A stretch of 64,000 nucleotides of DNA, taken from the NCBI RefSeq assembly GCF_000373565.1, contig NZ_KB891850.1, positions 248,001 to 312,000 of the forward strand, read 5' to 3'. The notes under the pieces are model-generated. The model saw nothing but the letters and a program-made list of their open reading frames with translations, searched no databases and was not told where the DNA came from. This document shows positions 47,965 to 56,726 of the stretch, in pieces. Position numbers and translations under genes: made by a program. The stretch's first letter is position 1; each line of letters opens with the position of its first letter. The stretch is from Streptomyces sp. HmicA12. GTDB taxonomy: Bacteria; Actinomycetota; Actinomycetes; Streptomycetales; Streptomycetaceae.

Positions 47965-49065
47965 ATGCCGGACCGTGACAGCAACCCCGGGCGTCATCGC
48001 GCCAAGGGCCGCCGCCGCAAGCCGCGCGGCGGAAGCGGCAAGGCGCTGCGCATCGCGGCGTGGAGCGCGGCGGGCGTCGTCGTCCTCGGCGGCACCGGGC
48101 TCGGGTACGTCTACTTCAAGCTCGACGGCAACATCAAGAGCGTCGACATCAACGCGGCCCTCGGCACCGACCGCCCGGACAACGTCGACAACGGCTCGGA
48201 GGACATCCTGGTCCTCGGCTCCGACAGCCGCGCCGGTGCCAACAAGAAGGCCGGCGGCGGCACGGACGACGGTTCGGCACGCTCCGACACCGCGATGATC
48301 GTCCACATCTACAAGGGCCACAAGAAGGCCAGCGTCGTCTCCATACCCAGGGACACGCTCATAGACAGGCCGGAGTGCACGGACAGCGACGGCACCGAGC
48401 ACCCGGCCTCCAACGGCGTCATGTTCAACTCCGCCTACTCCACGGGCGGCGCGGCCTGCGCGGTGAAGACCGCCGAGTCCATGACCGGTATCCGCATGGA
48501 CCACTACGTCGAGGTCGACTTCAGCGGCTTCGAGCAGCTCATCGACGACCTGGGCGGCGTCGACGTCACCACCACCAAGGCGATCGACGACCCCGACAGC
48601 CACCTGGAACTCGACGCGGGCACCCACACGCTCACCGGCAAGCAGGCCCTCGGCCTCGTCCGCACCCGGCACGGTGTCGGCGACGGCAGCGACCTGGGCC
48701 GCATCCAGCTCCAGCAGGCGTTCATGAAGGCCCTGATGGACCAGCTGAAGGACGTCGGCGTCTTCACCAGCCCGTCCAAGCTGTACGACCTCGCGAACAC
48801 CGCCACCAAGTCCGTGACCACCGACTCGGAGCTGGCGTCCGTGAAGGACCTGGCCTCGTTCGCGAACGGGCTCAAGGGCATCGGCTCGAACGACATGGAC
48901 ATGGTCACGCTGCCGGTGCAGTACGACACCGCCGACGCCAACCGCGTCCTCGTCGACAAGACCAAGGCCGACCAGGTCTGGAAGGCGCTCAAGGCCGACA
49001 AGGACATCCCGAAGTCGGCCAAGAAGGGCACCGCCACCGGCCAGGCCGACGGCGTCGTGAAGTAG
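47965..49065 (+). CDS. LytR-CpsA-Psr (LCP) family cell-wall glycopolymer transferase
   Basis: 366 residues. A basic cytoplasmic N-terminus (HRAKGRRRKPRGG) is followed by a single TM helix (IAAWSAAGVVVLGGTGLGYVYF). The extracellular LCP domain carries ILVLGSDSRAG, the Arg-containing SDTAMIVHI and SVVSIPRDTLID, and LVRTRHGVGDGSDLGRIQLQQ. LCP enzymes attach teichoic-acid-like or other undecaprenyl-linked glycopolymers to peptidoglycan. ATG 47965 with GAGGAG upstream is preferred to the earlier in-frame ATG at 47830, which would add a poorly conserved 45 residues. Confidence 0.92.
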   Translation: MPDRDSNPGRHRAKGRRRKPRGGSGKALRIAAWSAAGVVVLGGTGLGYVYFKLDGNIKSVDINAALGTDRPDNVDNGSEDILVLGSDSRAGANKKAGGGTDDGSARSDTAMIVHIYKGHKKASVVSIPRDTLIDRPECTDSDGTEHPASNGVMFNSAYSTGGAACAVKTAESMTGIRMDHYVEVDFSGFEQLIDDLGGVDVTTTKAIDDPDSHLELDAGTHTLTGKQALGLVRTRHGVGDGSDLGRIQLQQAFMKALMDQLKDVGVFTSPSKLYDLANTATKSVTTDSELASVKDLASFANGLKGIGSNDMDMVTLPVQYDTADANRVLVDKTKADQVWKALKADKDIPKSAKKGTATGQADGVVK

Positions 49066-49091
49066 CCGCCGAGGCGGTGTGCGGGGGCCGG

Positions 49092-49117
49092 GGAATAGTT
49101 CCGGGCCCACCCCGGTT
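49092..49117 (+). promoter_or_regulatory. Sigma-R (disulfide stress) type promoter before rpmE
   Basis: GGAAT at 49092-49096 and GTT at 49115-49117 with exactly 18 nt between them, the sigma-R consensus GGAAT-N18-GTT. rpmE is, to my knowledge, a sigma-R target in S. coelicolor, which supports the call. Confidence 0.75.
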
Positions 49118-49221
49118 TTGGGAGATACGGCCGGTCCTGGCAGACTGGTACGTCGGCTCCGGTTCACGCTCCCGCAAATCCGCGTCTGCGACCCGGCGCC
49201 CTCCCGAACCTAGGAGACACC

Positions 49222-49443
49222 TTGAAGCGCGACATCCACCCCGAGTACGTCGAGACGCAGGTCAGCTGCACCTGTGGCGCGTCGTTCACCACGCGGAGCA
49301 CCATCGACTCCGGCACCATCCGTGCCGAGGTCTGCTCCGAGTGCCACCCGTTCTACACGGGCAAGCAGAAGATCCTCGACACCGGTGGCCGTGTGGCCCG
49401 CTTCGAGGCCCGCTTCGGCAAGGCTGCCGCTGCCAAGAAGTAG
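49222..49443 (+). CDS. rpmE: 50S ribosomal protein L31, zinc-binding form
   Basis: 73 residues starting at TTG 49222, 7 nt after TAGGAG. Zinc ligands Cys16, Cys18, Cys38 and Cys41 are all present (SCTCGASF, EVCSECHPF), so this is the C+ form. Such L31 can be swapped for a zinc-free paralogue under zinc limitation. Confidence 0.97.
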   Translation: MKRDIHPEYVETQVSCTCGASFTTRSTIDSGTIRAEVCSECHPFYTGKQKILDTGGRVARFEARFGKAAAAKK

Positions 49444-49548
49444 CGAGGCTCAAGCGCCGGTCTCCGGTGTCCCTGTTTCCGCGGGGGCACCGGGACCGGC
49501 GCTTTGCGGTGCAGCCCCTTTCCGTACACGTACAAGCAGGAGCCGGAG

Positions 49549-50625
49549 ATGTTCGAGGCCGTCGAGGACCTGATCGGTGAGCACGCCGATCTGGAGAAGA
49601 AGCTCGCTGACCCGTCGGTCCACGCCGACCAGGCCAACGCGCGCAAGCTGAACAAGCGCTACGCCGAGCTCACCCCGATCGTCGCGACGTACCGCTCCTG
49701 GAAGCAGACCGGCGACGACATCGAGACGGCGAAGGAGTTCGCCGCGGACGACCCGGACTTCGCCGCCGAGGTCAAGGAGCTCGAGAAGTCGCGCGAGGAG
49801 ATCACCGAGAAGCTGCGGCTTCTGCTGGTGCCCCGCGACCCGTCCGACGACAAGGACGTGATCCTCGAGGTCAAGGCCGGCGCCGGTGGCGACGAGTCCG
49901 CGCTGTTCGCCGGTGACCTGCTGCGCATGTACCTGCGGTACGCCGAGCGCGTCGGCTGGAAGACCGAGATCATCGACGCCACCGAGTCCGAGCTGGGCGG
50001 CTACAAGGACGTCCAGGTCGCCGTGAAGACCAAGGGCGGCAACGGCGCGACCGAGCCCGGCCAGGGCGTCTGGGCCCGCCTGAAGTACGAGGGCGGCGTG
50101 CACCGTGTGCAGCGCGTGCCCTCGACCGAGTCGCAGGGCCGCATCCACACCTCCGCCGCCGGCGTGCTCGTGACGCCCGAGGCCGAGGAGGTCGACGTCG
50201 AGATCCACGCGAACGACCTGCGCATCGACGTGTACCGCTCCTCGGGCCCCGGCGGGCAGTCCGTCAACACGACGGACTCCGCCGTCCGCATCACGCACCT
50301 CCCCACCGGCGTCGTGGCTTCCTGCCAGAACGAGAAGAGCCAGCTGCAGAACAAGGAGCAGGCGATGCGTATCCTGCGCTCCAGGCTCCTTGCCGCGGCG
50401 CAGGAGAAGGCCGAGGCCGAGGCGGCCGACGCCCGTCGCAGCCAGGTCCGCACCGTCGACCGCTCCGAGAAGATCCGCACGTACAACTTCCCGGAGAACC
50501 GCATCTCGGACCACCGCGTCGGCTTCAAGGCGTACAACCTGGACCAGGTGCTCGACGGCGACCTCGACGCCGTGATCCAGGCGTGCGTCGACGCGGACTC
50601 GGCCGCCAAACTGGCCGCCGCGTAA
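49549..50625 (+). CDS. prfA: Peptide chain release factor 1
   Basis: 358 residues. The peptidyl hydrolase loop SGPGGQSVNT has GGQ at 235-237 and a typical RF1 C-terminus. RF1 reads UAA and UAG. ATG 49549 with AGGAG upstream gives the usual length; the frame is open further up but without an RBS. It is followed by its methyltransferase prmC. Confidence 0.96.
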   Translation: MFEAVEDLIGEHADLEKKLADPSVHADQANARKLNKRYAELTPIVATYRSWKQTGDDIETAKEFAADDPDFAAEVKELEKSREEITEKLRLLLVPRDPSDDKDVILEVKAGAGGDESALFAGDLLRMYLRYAERVGWKTEIIDATESELGGYKDVQVAVKTKGGNGATEPGQGVWARLKYEGGVHRVQRVPSTESQGRIHTSAAGVLVTPEAEEVDVEIHANDLRIDVYRSSGPGGQSVNTTDSAVRITHLPTGVVASCQNEKSQLQNKEQAMRILRSRLLAAAQEKAEAEAADARRSQVRTVDRSEKIRTYNFPENRISDHRVGFKAYNLDQVLDGDLDAVIQACVDADSAAKLAAA

Positions 50626-50670
50626 CCCTCGTACGTCTGAATGTTCTGAGCGAAGCCCCGGAGGACCAGC

Positions 50671-51552
50671 GTGCAGCAACATATTGGGGGGCGACCCCCG
50701 AACCCCCGCAGCGTGCTGCTCGCGGAAGTGGCCCAGGCCACCCAGCGGCTGGCCGACGCCGGCGTGCCCTCGCCGCGCAACGACGCGGAGGAGCTCGCCG
50801 CGTTCGTGCACGGCGTCAAGCGGGGTGAGCTGCACACCGTCAAGGACGCGGACTTCGACGCCCGGTACTGGGAGACCATCGCCCGCCGCGAAGCGCGCGA
50901 ACCGCTCCAGCACATCACCGGGCTCGCCTACTTCCGCTACCTGGAGCTCCAGGTCGGCCCCGGTGTCTTCGTGCCGCGCCCCGAGACCGAGTCGGTCGTC
51001 GGGTGGGCCATAGACGCCGTGCGCGCCATGGACGTCGTCGAGCCGCTGATCGTCGACCTGTGCACCGGATCGGGCGCCATCGCGCTCGCCCTCGCCCAGG
51101 AGGTCCCGCGCTCGCGCGTGCACGCCGTGGAGCTGTCCGAGGACGCCCTCAAGTGGACGCGCAAGAACGTCGAGGGGTCCAGGGTCGACCTGCGTCAGGG
51201 AGACGCCCTGGAGGCCTTCCCCGACCTCGACGGCCAGGTCGACCTCGTCGTCTCCAACCCGCCGTACATCCCGCTCACCGAGTGGGAGTACGTGGCTCCC
51301 GAGGCCCGCGACCACGACCCCGACCTCGCCCTCTTCTCCGGCGAGGACGGCCTGGACCTGATCCGCGGCATCGAGCGCACCGCCCACCGTCTCCTGCGCC
51401 CCGGCGGCGTCGTCGTCATCGAGCACGCCGACACCCAGGGCGGCCAGGTGCCGTGGATCTTCACCGAGGAGCGGGGCTGGGCGGACGCCGCCGATCACCC
51501 CGACCTCAACAACCGGCCGCGGTTCGCGACCGCCCGCAAGGCGATGCCGTGA
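50671..51552 (+). CDS. prmC: Release factor glutamine methyltransferase
   Basis: 293 residues. The SAM loop is LIVDLCTGSGAIALALAQE and the catalytic motif is VVSNPPYIPL. It methylates the Gln of the GGQ loop of RF1/RF2. GTG 50671 follows GGAGGA at 7 nt. The first 13 residues (QQHIGGRPPNPRS) are not part of the usual family start, so an internal start is possible. Confidence 0.94.
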   Translation: MQQHIGGRPPNPRSVLLAEVAQATQRLADAGVPSPRNDAEELAAFVHGVKRGELHTVKDADFDARYWETIARREAREPLQHITGLAYFRYLELQVGPGVFVPRPETESVVGWAIDAVRAMDVVEPLIVDLCTGSGAIALALAQEVPRSRVHAVELSEDALKWTRKNVEGSRVDLRQGDALEAFPDLDGQVDLVVSNPPYIPLTEWEYVAPEARDHDPDLALFSGEDGLDLIRGIERTAHRLLRPGGVVVIEHADTQGGQVPWIFTEERGWADAADHPDLNNRPRFATARKAMP

Positions 51553-51599
51553 CCCACTTCTTCGTAGACGAGTACGTACCTGAGCAGGAGGCCCGCTAA

Positions 51600-52247
51600 A
51601 TGGCACGGCGTTACGACACCAATGACGCGACCGACCGCGCGACCGGTCTGCGTGAGGCCGCGTCCGCCGTCCGCCGCGGCGAGCTGGTCGTGCTGCCCAC
51701 CGACACCGTGTACGGCATCGGCGCGGACGCGTTCACGGCCGAGGCGGTCGGTGACCTCCTGGAGGCCAAGGGCCGCGGCCGCAACATGCCGAGCCCCGTC
51801 CTGATCGGCTCCCCGAACACGCTGCACGGTCTCGTCACGGACTTCTCCGAGATGGCCTGGGAGCTCGTCGACGCGTTCTGGCCCGGCGCCCTGACGATCG
51901 TCGCCAAGCACCAGCCGTCGCTCCAGTGGGACCTGGGGGAGACCCGCGGCACCGTCGCCGTGCGCATGCCGCTGCACCCCGTCGCCATCGAACTCCTCAC
52001 CGAGGTCGGCCCGATGGCGGTGTCGTCCGCGAACCTCACCGGGCACCCGTCGCCCGAGGACTGCGACGCCGCGCAGGGCATGCTCGGCGACTCCGTCTCC
52101 GTGTACCTCGACGGCGGCCCGACCCCCGGCATCGTCCCCTCCTCCATCGTCGACGTGACCGGCAAGGTGCCGGTGCTGCTCCGCGAGGGCGCCCTGACCG
52201 CCGACGAGCTGCGCAAGGTGGTACCCGACCTCGAGGTGGCGAATTGA
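51600..52247 (+). CDS. L-threonylcarbamoyladenylate synthase (Sua5/YrdC family)
   Basis: 215 residues of the YrdC fold: LVVLPTDTVYGIGADAF, KGRGRNMPSPVLIGS, the late AVRMPLHPVAIELL and MAVSSANLTGHPSP. It makes threonylcarbamoyl-AMP for the t6A37 modification of ANN-reading tRNAs. The stop overlaps the next gene's TTG start. Confidence 0.94.
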   Translation: MARRYDTNDATDRATGLREAASAVRRGELVVLPTDTVYGIGADAFTAEAVGDLLEAKGRGRNMPSPVLIGSPNTLHGLVTDFSEMAWELVDAFWPGALTIVAKHQPSLQWDLGETRGTVAVRMPLHPVAIELLTEVGPMAVSSANLTGHPSPEDCDAAQGMLGDSVSVYLDGGPTPGIVPSSIVDVTGKVPVLLREGALTADELRKVVPDLEVAN

Positions 52248-52915
52248 CAGCCCCTGAGACGGGGCGTGGCATAGGCACCGAGTCCTTCGAGTACGGGGCA
52301 CCCCTGCTCTTCCCCGGCGACTCCTTCCGGATCCTCCACGTCAGCACCGGCAACGTCTGCCGCTCGCCGATCACCGAGCGGCTGACCCGGCATGCCCTCT
52401 CGGACCGGCTCGGCGACCCGCTGGCCGGCGGCCTCGTCGTGGAGAGCGCCGGCACCTGGGGGCACGAGGGCGCCCCCATGGAGGCCAATGCCGAAACGGT
52501 CCTGGAGGACTTCGGCGCGGACGCCTCCGGCTTCGTCGGACGCGAGCTCCTGGACGACCACGTCATAAGAGCCGACCTGGTGCTGACCGCCACCCGTGAT
52601 CACCGTGCGCAGGTCATCTCCATGGGGCACAGCGCGGGACTGCGCACGTTCACGCTCAAGGAGTTCACGCGGCTCGTGCGGGCCATAGACCCGGCGACCC
52701 TGCCGGACCCGCTGGAGGCCGGCGTGGTCGAGCGCGCGCGCTCCCTGGTGCGTGCCGCCGCCGCTCTACGCGGGTGGCTTCTGGCGCCGAGCGTCGAGGC
52801 GGACGAGGTGTACGACCCGTACGGGGCGCCGCTGCCGTTCTTCCGGTCGGTGGGGTCGGAGATCAGCGAGGCGCTGGATCCGGTCGTCTCCGCGCTCACG
52901 GGTGTGCCCAAGTAG
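52244..52915 (+). CDS. Low-molecular-weight protein-tyrosine-phosphatase-like protein with Cys-to-Ser nucleophile
   Basis: 223 residues. The P-loop reads HVSTGNVCRSPITE: the CX5R nucleophile position (Ser34, with Arg40) is Ser, although the second Cys (Cys39), Asn and Arg are kept. A DPYG motif near the C-terminus matches the acid loop. True LMW-PTPs need the first Cys, so phosphatase activity is doubtful and a binding or other role is possible. TTG 52244 overlaps the previous stop and follows GAGGTGG; a TTG start is common in this family position in Streptomyces. Confidence 0.85.
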   Translation: MTAPETGRGIGTESFEYGAPLLFPGDSFRILHVSTGNVCRSPITERLTRHALSDRLGDPLAGGLVVESAGTWGHEGAPMEANAETVLEDFGADASGFVGRELLDDHVIRADLVLTATRDHRAQVISMGHSAGLRTFTLKEFTRLVRAIDPATLPDPLEAGVVERARSLVRAAAALRGWLLAPSVEADEVYDPYGAPLPFFRSVGSEISEALDPVVSALTGVPK

Positions 52916-52964
52916 GTGCCGCTCGCGGTGATGACTTCCCCGCGCCCCTTTCGGAGCTCGGATC

Positions 52965-52970
52965 TAGGCT
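52965..52970 (+). promoter_or_regulatory. Putative -10 box of glyA
   Basis: TAGGCT, matching the streptomycete TAGRRT-type -10 at five of six, 39 nt before the glyA ATG. No clear -35. Confidence 0.4.
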
Positions 52971-53009
52971 GTTAGACACCCACTCTCTCCGCGAGGCCCG
53001 GAGCCGAAC

Positions 53010-54257
53010 ATGCCGGTGTTCACCGAAACCGCCGCGCTCGACGTACTGCGCCGCCAGGATCCCGAGCTGGCCGAGGTCGTCCTCGGTGAGACGGCCCGGC
53101 AGGCGGACTGTCTCCAGCTGATCGCGGCCGAGAACTTCTGCTCACCCGCGGTCCTCGCGGCCCTCGGCTCACCGCTCGCCAACAAGTACGCGGAGGGCTA
53201 TCCCGGCGCCCGCCACCACGGCGGCTGCGAACTCGTCGACGTCGCGGAACGTATCGCTGTGGAGCGCGCCAAGGCCCTCTACGGCGCCGAACACGTCAAC
53301 GTGCAGGCCCACTCCGGTTCCTCCGCCGTCCTCGCCGCATACGCCGTCCTGCTGCGTCCCGGCGACACCGTCCTGGCGATGGGCCTGCCCTCCGGCGGCC
53401 ACCTCACCCACGGCTCACCGGCCAACTTCTCGGGCCGCTGGTTCGACTTCGTGGCCTACGGCGTCGACCCCGGGACCGGGCTCGTCGACCTCGACGAGGT
53501 CCGCGCCCTGGCCCGCGCCCACCGCCCCAAGGCGATCGTCTGCGGATCGATCTCCTACCCCCGCCACCTCGACTACGCGGGCTTCCGCGACATCGCCGAC
53601 GACGTGGGCGCGCACCTCATCGCGGACGCCGCGCACCCCATGGGGCTCGTCGCCGGGGGAGCGGCCCCGAACCCGGTCCCGTACGCCGACATCGTCTGCG
53701 CGACCACGCACAAGGTGCTGCGCGGGCCGCGCGGCGGCATGCTGCTGTGCGGCGCCGAGCTCGCGGACCGCGTCGACCGGGCGGTCTTCCCGTTCACGCA
53801 GGGCGGCGCCCAGATGCACACCATCGCCGCCAAGGCCGTCGCGTTCGGCGAGGCGTCGACGCCGGCCTTCACCGCGTACGCGCATCAGGTCGTCGCCAAC
53901 GCCCGGGTCCTCGCCCACACCCTGGAGGCGGAGGGCTTCGCCGTCACCACCGGCGGCACCGACACCCACCTCGTGACCGTCGACCCTGCTCCGCTCGGCG
54001 GTACCGAGGGCCGAACGGCCCGCGGCCGTCTGGCCTCCGCGGGCCTGGTCCTGGACACCTGCGCGCTGCCCCACGGCGTCGGCCGCGGCCTGCGCCTGGG
54101 AACCGCCGCGGTGACGACGCAGGGCATGGGAGAGGCCGAGATGGCCCGTATCGGGGTGCTCCTGTCGGGTGTCGTACGTGACGCACTCGACGTACGCGCG
54201 GTCCGCGAGGAGGTCCGTGATCTGGCCGGGAGATTCCCCCCGTACCCGGCCGGATAA
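53010..54257 (+). CDS. glyA: Serine hydroxymethyltransferase
   Basis: 415 residues. The PLP Lys lies in the family motif as CATTHKVLRGPRGG. Other SHMT blocks are LIAAENFCSPAVLAALGSPLANKYAEGYPGARHHGG and ADAAHPMGLVAGG. It converts serine and tetrahydrofolate to glycine and methylene-THF. Streptomycetes usually have a second glyA elsewhere; this one sits in the conserved rho-atp block. Confidence 0.94.
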   Translation: MPVFTETAALDVLRRQDPELAEVVLGETARQADCLQLIAAENFCSPAVLAALGSPLANKYAEGYPGARHHGGCELVDVAERIAVERAKALYGAEHVNVQAHSGSSAVLAAYAVLLRPGDTVLAMGLPSGGHLTHGSPANFSGRWFDFVAYGVDPGTGLVDLDEVRALARAHRPKAIVCGSISYPRHLDYAGFRDIADDVGAHLIADAAHPMGLVAGGAAPNPVPYADIVCATTHKVLRGPRGGMLLCGAELADRVDRAVFPFTQGGAQMHTIAAKAVAFGEASTPAFTAYAHQVVANARVLAHTLEAEGFAVTTGGTDTHLVTVDPAPLGGTEGRTARGRLASAGLVLDTCALPHGVGRGLRLGTAAVTTQGMGEAEMARIGVLLSGVVRDALDVRAVREEVRDLAGRFPPYPAG

Positions 54258-54358
54258 CGGGTAGACGCACCGGCAGGACACTCGCTGCGCGTACCGGAAC
54301 CGTCACTCGTGCAACCATCGTCGCTACCCGGAAGTCCTCGACCCTAAGCACACGAAGC

Positions 54359-54364
54359 TAGGGT
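54359..54364 (+). promoter_or_regulatory. Putative -10 box of the wecA-like gene
   Basis: TAGGGT, a full match to TAGRRT, 39 nt before GTG 54404. Confidence 0.45.
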
Positions 54365-54403
54365 GTGGGGCTGAGATGGCCAGCGATATCTGTGGGGAAG
54401 CCC

Positions 54404-55795
54404 GTGCGTGAATACCTGCTGACGCTCTGCATCACGGCCGCGGTGACTTATCTGCTGACAGGCCCTGTGCGGAAGTTCGCGATCGTGGCCGGCGCGATGC
54501 CGGAGATCCGGGCACGAGACGTGCACCGGGAGCCCACGCCGCGGCTCGGCGGTATCGCCATGTTCTTCGGCCTGTGCGCGGGCCTTTTGGTCGCCGATCA
54601 CCTGACCAACCTGGATCAGGTCTACGAGTCGTCGAACGAGCCGAGAGCTCTGCTGTCGGGTGCCGCGCTGATCTGGCTGATCGGCGTTCTGGACGACAAG
54701 TTCGAGATCGATGCCCTGATCAAGCTGGGCGGCCAGATGATCGCCGCGGGCGTGATGGTGATGCAGGGTCTGACGATCCTGTGGCTGCCGATCCCCGGCG
54801 TGGGGACCGTGTCGCTGACGCAGTGGCAGGGGACCCTGCTGACCGTCGCCCTGGTCGTGATCACGATCAACGCGGTGAACTTCGTCGACGGACTCGACGG
54901 GCTCGCGGCGGGCATGGTGTGCATCGCCGCCGCGGCGTTCTTCCTGTACGCGTACCGGATCTGGTACGGCTACGGCATCGAGTCGGCGGCCCCCGCGACG
55001 CTCTTCGCGGCGATCCTGATGGGCATGTGCCTGGGCTTCCTGCCGCACAACATGCATCCGGCGCGCATCTTCATGGGCGACTCGGGCTCGATGCTCATCG
55101 GGCTGGTGCTCGCCGCCGGCGCGATCTCCATCACGGGGCAGGTCGACCCGGACGCCCTCGAGCTCAACCTGGGCGGCTCCACGCGGGACACCACGCACGC
55201 GATGCTCCCCGTCTTCATCCCGCTGCTGATGCCGCTGACCATCATCGCGATCCCGTTCGCCGACCTGGTCCTCGCGATCGTGCGGCGGACCTGGAACGGG
55301 CAGTCGCCGTTCGCCGCCGACCGTGGCCACCTGCACCACCGGCTCCTGGAGATCGGCCACTCGCACTCCCGCGCGGTGCTGATCATGTACTTCTGGTCGG
55401 CGCTCATCGCCTTCGGCGCGGTCGCCTACTCGGTGCACTCCGCGTCCGGGATGTGGGTCATGCTCACCATCGTCGCGCTGAGCTTCGTGGGCCTCGTCCT
55501 GCTCCTGCTGCCGCGCTTCACGCCGCGCACCCCGCGCTGGGCGGAGGGCCTGGTGCCGCCGCGCTACCGCCGTCGCCGGACCGCCGCCGACGAGGCGTCC
55601 GCCGCATCCGCGTACGAGACGGGTGAGGGCACGGACGGCGAAAGCGACGGAGGGGAAGAAAAGGCAGAGAAGGCAGAAAAGGAAGAAAAGGAAGAAGGGG
55701 AGCAGACGCCGATTCCCGCAGGGGTCAACGGGGCGACGGCAATTGGCGCCCGTTCGCGCTTCTCCGATCGGCGGAAGGCGAGCTCGTCGCGCTGA
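54404..55795 (+). CDS. wecA: Undecaprenyl-phosphate GlcNAc-1-phosphate transferase (WecA/MraY family)
   Basis: 463 residues with about 11 TM helices. Family motifs: the first Asp pair in LIGVLDDKFEID, NAVNFVDGLDGLAAG, and FMGDSGSMLIG. The cytoplasmic C-terminus is a low-complexity Glu/Lys tract (GEEKAEKAEKEEKEEGEQ). It transfers a sugar-1-phosphate to undecaprenyl phosphate to start a wall glycopolymer, fitting with the LCP transferase nearby. GTG 54404 is chosen because the first TM helix follows directly; GTG 54392 and 54365 are alternatives. Confidence 0.92.
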   Translation: MREYLLTLCITAAVTYLLTGPVRKFAIVAGAMPEIRARDVHREPTPRLGGIAMFFGLCAGLLVADHLTNLDQVYESSNEPRALLSGAALIWLIGVLDDKFEIDALIKLGGQMIAAGVMVMQGLTILWLPIPGVGTVSLTQWQGTLLTVALVVITINAVNFVDGLDGLAAGMVCIAAAAFFLYAYRIWYGYGIESAAPATLFAAILMGMCLGFLPHNMHPARIFMGDSGSMLIGLVLAAGAISITGQVDPDALELNLGGSTRDTTHAMLPVFIPLLMPLTIIAIPFADLVLAIVRRTWNGQSPFAADRGHLHHRLLEIGHSHSRAVLIMYFWSALIAFGAVAYSVHSASGMWVMLTIVALSFVGLVLLLLPRFTPRTPRWAEGLVPPRYRRRRTAADEASAASAYETGEGTDGESDGGEEKAEKAEKEEKEEGEQTPIPAGVNGATAIGARSRFSDRRKASSSR

Positions 55796-55870
55796 CGCGG
55801 CGACCCAAATCGCTCCATTACCAGACAAGTTGATGCCTCGGGCGCACAGGCGCGCACTGTCACTCTCATG

Positions 55871-55886
55871 TGTGACAGCAAGCACA
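55871..55886. promoter_or_regulatory. Crp-like palindrome 1 upstream of atp operon
   Basis: TGTGA-CAGCAA-GCACA. The reverse strand reads GTGCTTGCTGTCAC, an exact match to the streptomycete Crp motif GTG-N6-GNCAC as I remember it. It lies 76 nt after the wecA stop. Confidence 0.45.
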
Positions 55887-55916
55887 CCATCTAGGTAAAG
55901 ACCGCATCAAATAGTT

Positions 55917-55932
55917 TGTGATACCGTTCACG
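55917..55932. promoter_or_regulatory. Crp-like palindrome 2 upstream of atp operon
   Basis: TGTGA-TACCGT-TCACG, within a wider imperfect palindrome TTTGTGA...TCACGAAA. It is 46 nt from palindrome 1 and about 125 nt before the atpI start. Confidence 0.45.
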
Positions 55933-56004
55933 AAACCCGGGGATAGAGCCGAAAGACCGTAGTGCGACGGTCCCTTGGCCCGATTTCCTCTCTCGGCCCC
56001 GGAC

Positions 56005-56010
56005 TACGCT
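56005..56010 (+). promoter_or_regulatory. Putative -10 box of atpI
   Basis: TACGCT, 48 nt before atpI and about 70 nt downstream of the second Crp-like palindrome. It has the same hexamer as the nrtL -10. Confidence 0.35.
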
Positions 56011-56057
56011 CGTCCATGACGACACCCTGCCCCCATCCAGTAAGCGGAGTTGCCGCC

Positions 56058-56501
56058 ATGCCGTCCAATGACGCACGGACCCTTGTTCACACTGCTGTGC
56101 CCACAGCCGCCGTCGGCGCGATCGCCGTCGTGATCAGTGCTGCGGTCGCCGGCGGGAAAGGGGCCCTCGGTGCTGCGGTCGGCGCGGTAGTCGCGATCTT
56201 CTTCATGGGGCTGGGCCTGCTGGTCCTCGAGCGCACTGCCAAATCGCTTCCGCACCTGTTCCAGATGATGGGCCTGATGCTCTACGCGGCCCAGTTGCTG
56301 CTCATGGTCATCTTCATGGCCCTCTTCAAGGACACGACGCTCTTCAACCCGAGGGCCTTCGCGATCGCGCTCGTGGTCTCGACCCTCGCGTGGATCGCCG
56401 CGCAGACGCGCGCCCACATGAAGGCGAAGATCCTCTACGTCGAACCCGATTCCGCCTCGCAGAAGGGCGAGAAGCCCGAGAAGGCGGGATCGAAGTCGTG
56501 A
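56058..56501 (+). CDS. atpI: ATP synthase accessory protein AtpI-like
   Basis: 147 residues with about four TM helices (TAAVGAIAVVISAAVAGG; ALGAAVGAVVAIFFMGLGLLVL; GLMLYAAQLLLMVIFMALF; AFAIALVVSTLAWIAA) and a Lys-rich tail. Sequence is poorly conserved, but position before atpB and topology fit AtpI, which helps assemble the c-ring. ATG 56058 with AGCGGAG upstream is used; earlier in-frame starts have no TM content. Confidence 0.8.
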   Translation: MPSNDARTLVHTAVPTAAVGAIAVVISAAVAGGKGALGAAVGAVVAIFFMGLGLLVLERTAKSLPHLFQMMGLMLYAAQLLLMVIFMALFKDTTLFNPRAFAIALVVSTLAWIAAQTRAHMKAKILYVEPDSASQKGEKPEKAGSKS

Positions 56502-56726
56502 AGCGTAGGGGCGGGATAAGTGGAGCTTCACGACCCTGCTATCGTCCGGTGCCAACTGCGGCATCGCGGGCGCGGGCATCTGAGCTGACGCCTGCTGTAA
56601 CGCGAGGCTCGATGCCCAACTGCCGCCCCCACATCCGTAACACCAGTCCCGTGCCGAACTGCGGCTGCGCGCCGCGCCGACACAACGAGGTTGCCGTACC
56701 TATGCGCCACGCTGAAGGAGCCCGCG

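Noticed and set aside
47777..48298. Plus-strand frame upstream of and overlapping the LCP gene
   Set aside because: It overlaps the well-supported LCP frame and its translation is Arg/Ser/Thr low complexity.
51548..51598. Mini-ORF between prmC and sua5 (GTG overlapping the prmC stop)
   Set aside because: Only 16 codons; it is more likely just the sua5 leader containing its RBS.
52244..52915. Calling the gene after sua5 a functional tyrosine phosphatase
   Set aside because: The nucleophilic Cys of the CX5R loop is Ser, so the standard call would be misleading.
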